NCBI GenBank assembly: GCA_025938035.1
Contig: JAICQE010000151.1
Span: 1 to 11,201 of the forward strand
Source: Vicinamibacteria bacterium
GTDB taxonomy: Bacteria; Acidobacteriota; Vicinamibacteria; Vicinamibacterales; UBA2999
Direction of reading: 5' to 3'
DNA: 11,201 nucleotides
Of the stretch, positions 1 through 7,052 are shown piece by piece (position 1 is the stretch's first letter; every line of letters begins with the position of its first letter). Below the pieces are notes generated by a model, which was not told the DNA's origin, searched no databases, and was given only the letters and a program-made list of their open reading frames with translations. Both the position numbers and the translations under genes were made by a program.

Positions 1-2544
1 ACCGCCGTCTGGTCCGACGTCGAGGTGGTGGACGGTTCGCTGGCGACCGCCGTCTCCAAGCTGCGCAAGGCGCTCGGCGACGACGAGCGTCCGGTAATCG
101 CGACGATCCCGCGCATCGGGTATCGCCTTGCCGTCCCGGTGATCTGCACCACCGTGGGCGCGCCGCCGGTTCCCGCGCTGGAGTTCTCGCCCGGCGATCC
201 AGTGCCGCGACGCGAACAGTGGGTGCTCGTCGAACGGCTCGAACGTTCGGGCTCGAGCGACGTGTGGATCGCCGAGCACAGCAAGACGCGCGAGCGGCGC
301 GTGTTCAAGTTTGCCGCCGATGCGGTTCACCTCCAGGGCCTGAAGCGTGAGATCACCGTCTCGCGGCTGCTGCGCGACGCGCTCGGCGAGCGTCCGGATT
401 TCGTGCGAACGCTCGAATGGAATCTCGAAGCGCCGCCCTTCTTTCTCGAAAGCGAATACGCCGGCCCGAACCTTGCGCAGTGGGCAGACGAGCAGCGCGG
501 CCTCGCGAACGTTCCGCGGGCGGTTCGACTGCAGATTCTCGTCGACGTCGCCAGGGCGGTCGCCGCGGCGCACGACCTCGGCGTCCTGCACAAGGATCTG
601 AAGCCCGGAAATATCCTGATGGCCCCGACGCGCCCCGCCACTGTCAAGGTCGCGGATTTCGGTAGTGCCGCCCTGTCCGATCCGTCGCGGCTGCAGGCGC
701 TCGGCATCACCAACCTCGGGTTCACGACGTCCGCGGACAAGGACCGGTCGCTGACCGGCACGTTGTTGTACATGGCTCCGGAGGTGCTGGCCGGCCAGTC
801 GCCGGGTGCCTCCGCCGACGTCTACGCGCTCGGCGTGTTGCTCTACCAGATGCTCGTTGGCGACTTCCGCACGCCGCTCGCGGCGGGATGGGAGGCCGGC
901 ATCGACGATCCGATCCTGTGCCGCGACATCGCCGACGCGGCCAACGGGGATCCCGCGAAGCGATTGCGCAGCGCGGCGGCGTTCGCGGAGCGTCTGTCGA
1001 CAGTTGACGCCCGCCGCACGGAGTACGACACGCTCGAAGCGGCGCGCCGGCGCGCGGAACAGGCGGAGCGGTCGCTTGCCGTCTCGCGTGCCCGCCGGCC
1101 GTGGATGGCTGCGGCCGTCGTGGCGCTGGCCGTCGGACTCACGGTAAGCCTCGCCCTGTATCAGCGTGCCGCGCGTGAACGCGACGAGGCCCGCCGCCAG
1201 ACGCAGATTGCCGGCGCGATCAGCCAGTTCCTCGGCGACGACCTGATCGGCCGGAGCAATCCGTTTCAAAGCGGCGCCGCCGCGGAGTCGATCACCGACG
1301 CCGTCAAGCAGGCCTCGCCGTCGATCGATCGAAAGTTCAACGACGAGCCGCTCGTCGCAGCGCGTCTGCATCACACCATCGCGCGGGCGCTCGACAACCG
1401 CACGGAGTACGCCGCGGCGCGCGACGAATACGATCGCGCCGCCGCCCTGTATCGCGTCGCGGAAGGCGAGCCGTCGCCCGGCGCCGTCGTCGTGCAGCTG
1501 CAGCGCGTGACGCTCGAGGCGCGCAGCTACGAGAAGGGTTCGCTCGAGCTCGCCAAGTCGATTCTCGCCGCCCAGGAGCAGATCATCGCGAAGCTGCCCG
1601 CAGCCGACGCCGAGCGCGACGTCTGGCTGGCGTCCGCGCGGGGAATGGTGGCGCTCATCGACAATCGCGCCAAGGCTGCCGCCGAGGAGTTCGAGCGCGC
1701 GCTGACGCAGGTCCGCTCGCTGCCGGCCTTCGACGAGATGAGCCGCCTGACGTTCCAGCAGCGGCTCGCATTCGCCTACATCCGGCTCGGCGACGGCGCG
1801 CGTGCCGAGGCGATGTTCAAGGAGCTCATCGACGGCTTCACGCGGGTTGCCGGCGCCGAAAGCCCGAACGTGCTGCGCGTGCGTCTGAACCTGGCACAGG
1901 CGTACATGATTCAGGCCAAGCACGCCGAGGCCATCGACGAGACGACGGCGATCTACCCGGAATTCCAGAAGCGCCTCGGCCCCGATCACGAGCTGACGAT
2001 GCAGGTGCTGACGACGCGGGCGCAGTCCGAGGCGAGCCTCGGGCGGTGGGACGATGCGGTGCGTGATGACCTGGCGATCTACGACCTCGCGGTGAAGAAG
2101 CAGGGCCCGCAGTCGTTCTTCGCCGTGGCGACGCTCTCCGACGCTTCGCTGGCAATGTGCCGCGCCGGGCGGACCGAGGAAGGCGTGACGCGCGCCCGCC
2201 TGGCGTACACCGTGTCGGCCCAGGCCTTCGGGCCGCGCGCCGGGTTGACCGGCGGCACGGCATCGACGCTTGCGGCCTGTCTGATCGACAAAGGCGAGCT
2301 CGACGAGTCGTCTCGGTTACTGAAAGACATCGATATCCCGGCGGTGGCGCAACTCGCGGGCGACCCCGACTGGGGCGCCGGCGTCACGCTGCTCGAAGCG
2401 AAGATCGCGTATCGGCGCGGCGATTATGCCGCGGCCCGGAAGCACGTCGCGACGGTGAAGCCGGTCTTCACCCGCGCCAACGCCGAGAAGTACCAGCGGG
2501 CGCAGCTCGACACGCTCGAACGCGAGCTGGCTGCGACGCAGTGA
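1..2544 (+). CDS. Winged-helix / Ser-Thr protein kinase / TM / TPR regulator (5' partial)
   Basis: Frame 1 is open from the first base, so the start is outside the window; the GTG at 25 lies inside the first domain. Residues here count from that GTG. Residues 1-40 are the C-terminal half of an OmpR/CadC-type winged helix (SKLRKALGDD, then the wing TIPRIGYRLAVPV). Residues about 66-328 are a Hanks-type kinase: lysine K95 (VFKFA), catalytic HKDLKPGN at 189-196 (D191, N196), DFG at 211-213 and APE at 251-253. The glycine loop is degenerate (SGSSDVW), and HKD replaces HRD. A short basic coiled stretch leads to one membrane helix at about 360-380. The rest (about 395-839) is helical with TPR-like units near 444-478, 576-606, 616-648 and 658-690. 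Expected topology is DNA-binding and kinase domains inside, TPRs in the periplasm. It probably signals to transcription, to phosphorylated partners, or both. The target is unknown, and kinase activity is likely but unproven. Confidence 0.9.
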   Translation, partial: TAVWSDVEVVDGSLATAVSKLRKALGDDERPVIATIPRIGYRLAVPVICTTVGAPPVPALEFSPGDPVPRREQWVLVERLERSGSSDVWIAEHSKTRERRVFKFAADAVHLQGLKREITVSRLLRDALGERPDFVRTLEWNLEAPPFFLESEYAGPNLAQWADEQRGLANVPRAVRLQILVDVARAVAAAHDLGVLHKDLKPGNILMAPTRPATVKVADFGSAALSDPSRLQALGITNLGFTTSADKDRSLTGTLLYMAPEVLAGQSPGASADVYALGVLLYQMLVGDFRTPLAAGWEAGIDDPILCRDIADAANGDPAKRLRSAAAFAERLSTVDARRTEYDTLEAARRRAEQAERSLAVSRARRPWMAAAVVALAVGLTVSLALYQRAARERDEARRQTQIAGAISQFLGDDLIGRSNPFQSGAAAESITDAVKQASPSIDRKFNDEPLVAARLHHTIARALDNRTEYAAARDEYDRAAALYRVAEGEPSPGAVVVQLQRVTLEARSYEKGSLELAKSILAAQEQIIAKLPAADAERDVWLASARGMVALIDNRAKAAAEEFERALTQVRSLPAFDEMSRLTFQQRLAFAYIRLGDGARAEAMFKELIDGFTRVAGAESPNVLRVRLNLAQAYMIQAKHAEAIDETTAIYPEFQKRLGPDHELTMQVLTTRAQSEASLGRWDDAVRDDLAIYDLAVKKQGPQSFFAVATLSDASLAMCRAGRTEEGVTRARLAYTVSAQAFGPRAGLTGGTASTLAACLIDKGELDESSRLLKDIDIPAVAQLAGDPDWGAGVTLLEAKIAYRRGDYAAARKHVATVKPVFTRANAEKYQRAQLDTLERELAATQ

Positions 2545-2676
2545 TAGTCTCCCCAGCCGCGGCTTTGTACCCCTTCTTGAGATTTCTTTAGAACTCCGTC
2601 AGGACATCGTCAGTCGCCGCAATGCAGCCTCGCATCTGGCGTCGTGTGCGCGGATTCCAAGCCGCGCGCGCGTGCC

Positions 2677-2710
2677 GGCCGTGCGTGTTCCGGACTCGCA
2701 CGGCCCTTTT
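2677..2710 (+). terminator. Terminator-like hairpin between the kinase gene and the HAF gene
   Basis: GGCCGTGCG at 2677-2685 pairs perfectly with CGCACGGCC at 2697-2705 around an 11-nt loop, and C plus four T residues follow at 2706-2710. This fits a rho-independent terminator with a short U tract, 132 bp after the kinase stop. It is also 60 bp upstream of the HAF gene start, so it could instead be a hairpin in that gene's 5' leader. Apart from this hairpin and the downstream ribosome site, I see nothing else clear in 2545-2769. Confidence 0.5.
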
Positions 2711-2769
2711 CGGAAACCCCGGACGTGCCGGCCCGACAGGGGCCGCCGCATGCCCTCAGGAGACCAGAA

Positions 2770-4152
2770 ATGCGAAGACTGCTTCCAATTGCCACCAGTC
2801 GTCTGTTTGCCGTCCTCTTGGTCGGTGCCGCGCTGTCGGCGCCCGCCGCCGCACAGTCGCCAGCGAAGTACGTGTTGACCGACCTCGGTACGCTCGGCGG
2901 GATGCATTCAGCGGCCAACGACATCAACAATCTCGGTCAGGTGACCGGCACATCCGACACAGCCAGCGGCAGCCGCGCCTATCGCACTGCGCCCAACCGC
3001 GTGATCAAGCCCGCGGACAACCTCGGGACGCTGGGTGGAACGTTCAGTACGGGTGAGCGGATCAACGACGGCGGGCAGGTCGCGGGAAGTTCCTCGAACG
3101 GCACGAACACGCACGCATTCCGGTCGAGCGCCAATAACCTTGTCATCGCGCTGACCGATCTGGGGACGTTCGATGGGGCGTTCAGCAGTTTCGGCAGTGG
3201 TATCGATTCGCTCGGTCGGGTCACCGGCTCGGCGCACGTCGCCAACACCGCCGCGTGCTTCTTCATCTTCTCGAATTCGGCCTTCCGCACGACCGCCGGC
3301 GGCACGATGGCTACCGCCGACAACCTCGGAACCCTGGTTCCCAGCAACTGCCGATCGGCTCAGGGTTGGGCCATCAACGACCTGGGCGTTGTCGTCGGTG
3401 ACAGTGCGACGCAGTTGTCAACCGGTATTCCGAACCACGCGTTCCGCGCCTCACCGGGCTCCGCGATGGTGGACATCCACCCCGCAGGCGCGTACGACAG
3501 CAGCATCGCCGTTGACGTCAACAGTGCGGGTCAGATCGTCGGTACGGTCAGCGTCGGTCCGGCATTCAATCCCACCGCGCAGCACTGCTACCGCACGACG
3601 CCGGGACAAAGCATCCAGCTGCCGGCGGACAGCCTGGGCAACCTGGGCGCAGCGTTCTGCAACGCCCGCGGCGTCAACGCGGATGGCGACGTCGTCGGGA
3701 CTTCGTCTACCGGGTCGGCGCCACACGCGTTCATTTACACCGACGGGACGATCTACGATCTCAACAACCTGATCGGAGCGACGACGGTGGTGCTCACGCA
3801 GGCGACCGGCATCAACGATTCCGGACAGATCTCTGCGCAGGGCTGGACAAACGGATTGTTCGGCGGCGCGTTGCATTCGTTCCGGCTCGATCCGTTCGAC
3901 CTGGCCACCGGCAACTTCCTCGAGTTGCTGTCCGATACGGACCTGGAGCTCACCTCGGGGCAGTCCAACAGCCTGATCGACAAGTTCATGAATGCCCTCG
4001 CGTCGATCGAGCAGGGGGCGAACAAGCAGGCGATCAACCAGCTCAGCGCGCTCGTCAACTCCGTCGACTCGTGGTTGAAGAGCGGCAAAGTCAGCAGCGA
4101 AACCGCCAGCACGCTGATCACGGCAGCCAACGCGATCATCGCGGCGCTGTAG
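2770..4152 (+). CDS. Secreted HAF-repeat protein with FIMAH-like C-terminal domain
   Basis: A protein of 460 residues. ATG 2770 is chosen because AGGAG at 2758-2762 sits 7 nt upstream and a clean signal peptide follows (basic MRR, hydrophobic LFAVLLVGAALSA, cleavage likely after APAAA at 28). The open frame runs back to GTG 2644, but that would bury the signal peptide. The mature part has about seven imperfect repeats of 45-55 residues of the form DLGTLGG...S.A..IN..GQVVG.S......HAFR, the HAF extracellular repeat. The first is at about 34-80 (TDLGTLGGMHSAANDINNLG); later copies drift (HPAGAYDSSIAVDVNSAGQ). The last ~75 residues (LLSDTDLELTSGQ to ITAANAIIAAL) resemble the helical FIMAH domain common at C-termini of secreted proteins. 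The function of HAF repeats is not established; an extracellular or surface role is inferred. No membrane anchor is visible. Confidence 0.9.
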   Translation: MRRLLPIATSRLFAVLLVGAALSAPAAAQSPAKYVLTDLGTLGGMHSAANDINNLGQVTGTSDTASGSRAYRTAPNRVIKPADNLGTLGGTFSTGERINDGGQVAGSSSNGTNTHAFRSSANNLVIALTDLGTFDGAFSSFGSGIDSLGRVTGSAHVANTAACFFIFSNSAFRTTAGGTMATADNLGTLVPSNCRSAQGWAINDLGVVVGDSATQLSTGIPNHAFRASPGSAMVDIHPAGAYDSSIAVDVNSAGQIVGTVSVGPAFNPTAQHCYRTTPGQSIQLPADSLGNLGAAFCNARGVNADGDVVGTSSTGSAPHAFIYTDGTIYDLNNLIGATTVVLTQATGINDSGQISAQGWTNGLFGGALHSFRLDPFDLATGNFLELLSDTDLELTSGQSNSLIDKFMNALASIEQGANKQAINQLSALVNSVDSWLKSGKVSSETASTLITAANAIIAAL

Positions 4153-4187
4153 GAGCGATTTCGGCGCCGTACGCTTTATCATCGGTA

Positions 4188-4213
4188 GGGACGCGGACTG
4201 ATGTTCGCGTCCC
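4188..4213. repeat. Perfect inverted repeat between the HAF gene and the HEFTH gene
   Basis: GGGACGCG (4188-4195) and CGCGTCCC (4206-4213) are exact complements around a 10-nt loop, 36 bp after the HAF stop and 13 bp before the next start. There is no T tract on either side. It could be a rho-independent-like terminator lacking a U run, or a hairpin in the leader of the downstream gene. The sequence does not decide between these. Confidence 0.4.
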
Positions 4214-4225
4214 TGCCGGCGCGTG

Positions 4226-4852
4226 ATGGCCTCGATACCGCGTTTAATGATCGCTGGTGTTCTCGCCGCAGGAACGCTCGCCTGCGGGACCTTCGATCGG
4301 CCTCGTTCCGTCGAGGCCGGCTTCTGGCTCGAACGCCTCACCTACGATTTGATCGGATTGGGCGGTCCGATGACGGCTCGCGAGCTGTCCCTCGTCGAGT
4401 CGGCCGCACTCGATGAGATCCGGCGCGCCTTCACCGGCGTCGCCGTGCGCTTCTCGCCTCGCCGCGACGCGCGTTACGCCGTTACCGTCGTCCAGCACGT
4501 GTATGACTTGCGCGTGCGCCGGACGAGCGAGGTGTTCGGCAACGCCCGCGCGATGCGCGGTTTTGGAGGGCGCGGCTCGGTCAATTTCTACGCCGTGGCC
4601 AGTGCCGCAGCCGCGTACGCTCCGGAGAACGCAACCCGCCAGGACGTCATCCGCGCAATTGGCCGCGGCGTCGGGCGGGTGGCGATTCACGAGTTCACGC
4701 ACCTGTTCCTGCCGCGCGCGCCGATTGATGCGAGCGCCGATCCGCTCAGCTATGAATACGGGCACGCGGGCCGCCGCGAGCAGTATTACGGCGAGCTTCG
4801 CTGGGGGTTTGCGAAACCGATGCTCCTTCGAGAGCTCGGTCCTGATCCCTGA
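4226..4852 (+). CDS. Small exported protein with HEFTH metal-site motif
   Basis: A protein of 208 residues from ATG 4226; GTG 4223 is directly before it (209 residues) and ATG 4247 is possible. None has a clear ribosome site. The N-terminus is a short hydrophobic segment (LMIAGVLAAGTLAC) ending in Cys, a relaxed lipobox (TLAC rather than L-A/S-G/A-C), so it is a possible lipoprotein. The middle (about 35-150) has no domain I recognise. At 156-160, counting from GTG 4223, is HEFTH in the helix-like context GRVAIHEFTHLF, matching the HExxH zinc-binding and catalytic motif. No metzincin continuation follows; candidate third ligands are E178, H181 or E191 in YEYGHAGRREQYYGE. It may be a small zinc peptidase or a catalytically dead relative. 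The final residues, PDP and stop, are encoded by the GATCCCT array, so its C-terminus seems set by repeat insertion or expansion. Confidence 0.75.
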   Translation: MASIPRLMIAGVLAAGTLACGTFDRPRSVEAGFWLERLTYDLIGLGGPMTARELSLVESAALDEIRRAFTGVAVRFSPRRDARYAVTVVQHVYDLRVRRTSEVFGNARAMRGFGGRGSVNFYAVASAAAAYAPENATRQDVIRAIGRGVGRVAIHEFTHLFLPRAPIDASADPLSYEYGHAGRREQYYGELRWGFAKPMLLRELGPDP

Positions 4853-4886
4853 TCCCTGATCCCTGATCCCTGATCCCTGATCCCTG
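4841..4886 (+). repeat. GATCCCT heptamer tandem array
   Basis: Six perfect GATCCCT units fill 4844-4885, with CCT before and G after that continue the period. The first TGA of the array (4850-4852) is the stop codon of the HEFTH gene, and the array ends 10 bp before the P450 -10 box. A 7-bp period shifts frame at each unit, so TGA occurs in all three forward frames within 21 bp. The reverse strand carries no stop and reads as (GIRDQGS)n in every frame. The same unit recurs at 7332-7347 and 8756-8795. Confidence 0.95.
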
Positions 4887-4895
4887 CCCCGAGGG

Positions 4896-4901
4896 TATAG
4901 T
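4896..4901 (+). promoter_or_regulatory. Probable -10 box of a leaderless P450 promoter
   Basis: TATAGT lies 4 nt before GTG 4906 and 7 nt before ATG 4909, so transcription starting 6-8 nt after the box would begin at the start codon itself. There is no Shine-Dalgarno in the gap (CCCC). The -35 position, around 4873-4878, falls inside the GATCCCT array and does not resemble TTGACA. The call rests on spacing and the TAnnnT pattern. Confidence 0.5.
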
Positions 4902-4908
4902 CCCCGTG

Positions 4909-6294
4909 ATGGAAGCAGGTGAACATCGTCCGCCTCGTCTTCCTCCCGGTCCCCGAGGCGTTCCCCTCCTTGGCATGCTGCCGGCGCTGCGGCGGGATCC
5001 GCTGCGCGCGTTCATGGACGCGGCCGTGCGCTTCGGCGACGTCGCTTTTTTCAAGATCGGATCGCGCCGCGGGTTCCTGATCACGAATCCGTCGGATATC
5101 CGACATGTGCTCCAGGACAACGCCCGTAATTATCAGAAGAGTCCGCTTTACCAGAAATTGCGGACGTCTCTTGGCGACGGGCTTCTGACCAGCGAGGGCG
5201 CATTCTGGTTGCGCCAGAGGCGCATCGCACAGCCTGCGTTTCATCGCTCGCGCATTGAAGTGTTGGCCGGCGTCATGGCGGACGCTGCGGCCGAAACGGC
5301 TGCGCACTGGGAGACGCTTGCCGCTCAGCGCTCCCCCGAGGGTCATCCGGTCGAGATCGGCAACGAGATGATGCGCCTCACCAGGACGGTCGTCCTGCGG
5401 GCGCTGCTCGGCGGCGACCTTGGCCCGTACGCCGCCACGATCGACGCCGCGTGGGCGACGATCAATCAGCAGATTGCCGACAGTTTCTGGTCGTTCGGGA
5501 TTGCCGACAGGTTTCCGACGCCGAAGAAGCGGCGTTTTCACGCCGCGCGCGCGGTGCTGCACGGCGCCGTCGATCATCTCATCCAGGAACGGCGGCGGAA
5601 GTCGTCCGGCAGCGCGGACCTGCTGTCGATGCTGATCGAGGCTCGCGACGAGGAAACCGGCGAGTCGATGACCGATCTGCAGATCCGCGTCGAAGTGACG
5701 ACGTTCCTCCTCGCCGGGCAGGAAACGACTGCGCTGGCGCTGACGTGGCTCTGGTATCTGCTGTCGCAGCACGAACCGGCGCGGCAACGGTTGGTGGACG
5801 AGCTCGATAGCGTACTGCATGGGCGGAGGCCCGTGTTCGCGGACCTTGCGAATCTCCCCTACACGCGCATGGTGATCGACGAGACGATGCGCCTGTATCC
5901 GCCGGCGTGGGGATTCTCGCGCCAGGCGCTGGCTGACGATCGCCTAGGTGGCTATGAACTGCCGCGCGGGTGGCTCGCGTTCATGATTCCTTACGTTCTG
6001 CACCGGCTGCCTGCGTACTGGGAAGACGCGGACCAGTTCGACCCCGAACGGTTCTCGCCTGAGCGCAGTGCCGACCGCTCGAAGTTCGTGTACATCCCGT
6101 TCGGTGCGGGACCACGGCAATGCATCGGCAATCACTTTGCGATGATCGAGATGCTCCTGGTCGTCGCGACGCTGGCGCAGCGGTTCTCGCTGCGACTCGT
6201 GCCCGGCCACCGCGTTGAACCGCACGCCATGATCACGCTTCGGCCGCGGTACGGCATGCCGATGTATATCGAACGTCGCCGGCGATCGTCGTGA
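4909..6294 (+). CDS. Cytochrome P450, soluble
   Basis: A protein of 461 residues from ATG 4909; GTG 4906 would add one. Residue numbers below use GTG 4906 as 1. It is a heme-thiolate monooxygenase carrying all the family landmarks: a proline-rich entry [11 protein letters not shown] (13-23), helix C WLRQRR (101-106), the I-helix oxygen-activation motif AGQETT (270-275), ExxR as ETMR (326-329), the PERF-type segment FDPERF (378-383), and the heme loop [10 protein letters not shown] (399-408) with axial Cys406. Length is normal and nothing is missing. There is no N-terminal membrane helix, so it should be cytosolic and depend on separate redox partners. No ferredoxin or reductase gene is in the window. 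Overall style recalls the bacterial CYP110/CYP102-like fatty-acid or terpenoid group, but the substrate cannot be read from sequence. It appears monocistronic, with a leaderless promoter. Confidence 0.95.
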   Translation: MEAGEHRPPRLPPGPRGVPLLGMLPALRRDPLRAFMDAAVRFGDVAFFKIGSRRGFLITNPSDIRHVLQDNARNYQKSPLYQKLRTSLGDGLLTSEGAFWLRQRRIAQPAFHRSRIEVLAGVMADAAAETAAHWETLAAQRSPEGHPVEIGNEMMRLTRTVVLRALLGGDLGPYAATIDAAWATINQQIADSFWSFGIADRFPTPKKRRFHAARAVLHGAVDHLIQERRRKSSGSADLLSMLIEARDEETGESMTDLQIRVEVTTFLLAGQETTALALTWLWYLLSQHEPARQRLVDELDSVLHGRRPVFADLANLPYTRMVIDETMRLYPPAWGFSRQALADDRLGGYELPRGWLAFMIPYVLHRLPAYWEDADQFDPERFSPERSADRSKFVYIPFGAGPRQCIGNHFAMIEMLLVVATLAQRFSLRLVPGHRVEPHAMITLRPRYGMPMYIERRRRSS

Positions 6295-6297
6295 GCG

Positions 6298-6708
6298 TCA
6301 GATGTTGGTGTGTCTTTCGAGATCAGAGATTCGCTTTTCGTGGTCCCCGGCCACCAGCTGCATGAACGCATCGATGCGCGCTAGCGGCTCGAGCGCTTTG
6401 GCAATTTCGTCAAGCTTGCGCCCGTGGTCCTCTAATGTGTTTCCGTGCTGAACCTGAACCTCAGCGATGCGTTTGATATCACTCTCGTTCTTCTCTCCGA
6501 GGATCCGAAGCTTGTGAACCTCGCCGCGCAGTCCCCCAACCTCCTCGCGCAGTCCCCCAACCTCGCCGCGCAGTCCCCCAACCTCGCCGCGCAGTCCCCC
6601 AACCTCGTCGCGCAGTCCCCCAACCTCGTCGCGTAACTCGGTCAGCCCTTTCTCTACCGACGTCAGCCTTCGCTCCACGCTGTCGAGACGTTCGACTACT
6701 TCCGCCAT
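6298..6708 (-). CDS. Small coiled-coil protein with near-identical GGLRxEV heptads
   Basis: A protein of 136 residues. Start ATG at 6708 is preceded, 6 nt upstream on the minus strand, by GGAGGA (6715-6720), a strong ribosome site. The sequence is almost wholly coiled coil: VERLDSVERRLTSVEKGLTELR, then about six seven-residue units TELRDEV / GGLRDEV / GGLRGEV / GGLRGEV / GGLREEV / GGLRGEV (residues 23-64), then KLRILGEKNESDIKRI and further helix to the end. There is no signal peptide or membrane helix, so it is probably a cytoplasmic oligomer. The heptads reflect a 21-bp DNA tandem repeat, so the length may vary between strains. Paired glycines in each heptad are unusual for a stable coil. 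It ends 3 bp from the convergent P450 gene, so the two transcripts must overlap or share a terminator. Function unknown; similar stretches occur in DUF1640- or tropomyosin-like proteins. Confidence 0.8.
   Translation of the reverse strand: MAEVVERLDSVERRLTSVEKGLTELRDEVGGLRDEVGGLRGEVGGLRGEVGGLREEVGGLRGEVHKLRILGEKNESDIKRIAEVQVQHGNTLEDHGRKLDEIAKALEPLARIDAFMQLVAGDHEKRISDLERHTNI
6517..6642. repeat. 21-bp tandem repeat inside the coiled-coil gene
   Basis: On the plus strand the unit AACCTCGCCGCGCAGTCCCCC runs from 6517 in five copies (6517-6537, 6538-6558, 6559-6579, 6580-6600, 6601-6621) and a sixth diverged copy (6622-6642). Differences are confined to two or three bases around the GCC (CCT, GTC), which change the Asp/Gly/Glu residue of each heptad. 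The period is three times seven, so gain or loss of a copy keeps both the reading frame and the heptad register. Confidence 0.95.
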
Positions 6709-6769
6709 CCGCAGTCCTCCGACTCCGCATCGTGCGAGCAGCGTACCGCGCGGCTTTCCTCGGTGATCG

Positions 6770-7006
6770 TCATGCGGACCGCTTGGGGCGTGCAGTTTCT
6801 GCGCGATTCCGGGCTTCCAGTTGTTGCAGTTTCTTCACCCTCTGCTTCAGGGAAAGCTGGTTAGTAACGGGACGGCACCCGGCGGCTCGCAGCCGGCGAT
6901 TGAGCTCGGCCTGTTCCCGGTTTCTCGTGATTGGATGGAACGGCTTGCGTTCGCGCCACGTGTCCCTCCCTGATCGCGCGACGACGATGCCATCGTCGAT
7001 TCGAAT
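6770..7006 (-). CDS. Possible small basic protein without a standard start codon
   Basis: The minus strand is open for 79 codons between the TGA at 7010-7012 and the TGA at 6770-6772. The translation reads like a real protein: IRIDDGIVVARSGRD, WRERKPFHPITRNREQAELN, RRLRAAGCRPVTNQLS, LKQRVKKLQQLEARNRAE, then ARPKRSA. It is basic, has a short helical coil near its end, and is not low-complexity like a shadow frame. However, there is no ATG, GTG or TTG in frame. The best candidates are ATT at 7004-7006 (giving 78 residues), used rarely as a start, or CTG at 7007-7009. TAGGTT lies 9 nt before the ATT on the minus strand and could be a -10 box. Alternatives are a decayed gene whose start was lost, a sequencing error in an ATG, or chance. 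It occupies most of the otherwise empty 6709-7052 gap and is divergent from the next gene. Confidence 0.35.
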   Translation of the reverse strand: MRIDDGIVVARSGRDTWRERKPFHPITRNREQAELNRRLRAAGCRPVTNQLSLKQRVKKLQQLEARNRAETARPKRSA

Positions 7007-7038
7007 CAGTCAACGAACCTATTTCTTCGGAGCCAAGA

Positions 7039-7044
7039 TAGACT
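7039..7044 (+). promoter_or_regulatory. Possible -10 box of a leaderless promoter for the 93-residue gene
   Basis: TAGACT fits TAnnnT and ends 8 nt before ATG 7053, the same geometry as the P450 promoter (7 nt to its ATG). No Shine-Dalgarno is present between box and start (CGAAGACG). No good -35 hexamer is visible. The match is short, and its support comes mainly from the parallel with the P450 gene. Confidence 0.35.
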
Positions 7045-7052
7045 CGAAGACG

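Noticed and set aside
2563..2592. Sigma-70-like promoter (TTGTAC, 17 bp, TTAGAA) before the HAF gene
   Set aside because: The spacing is right but the hexamers match the consensus poorly, and a terminator-like hairpin lies between it and the gene.
2644..2769. Upstream extension of the HAF gene to GTG 2644
   Set aside because: The extension would place 42 residues before the signal peptide and span the hairpin; ATG 2770 has a good ribosome site.
3451..4341. Minus-strand open frame of 296 codons over the HAF gene
   Set aside because: Arg-rich shadow of a convincing secreted protein; no ribosome site or domain.
4688..4740. Metzincin assignment for the HEFTH protein
   Set aside because: HExxHxxGxxH is not met: the positions for Gly and the third His are Leu and Ala.
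4841..4886. CRISPR array or telomere-like element
   Set aside because: The unit is 7 bp with no spacers, so this is a simple tandem repeat.
4786..5820. Minus-strand open frame of 344 codons over the P450 5' half
   Set aside because: Antisense to a clear P450. The frame is kept open by GC bias and by the stop-free reverse reading of the heptamer array.
6445..6636. Plus-strand frame reading QSPNLAA repeats
   Set aside because: It is only the complement of the 21-bp repeat; the minus-strand coiled-coil gene has the strong ribosome site.
6732..7052. N-terminal extension of the 93-residue gene
   Set aside because: The composition is unlike protein and it overlaps a more protein-like minus-strand frame. 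ATG 7053 starts a well-formed sequence.
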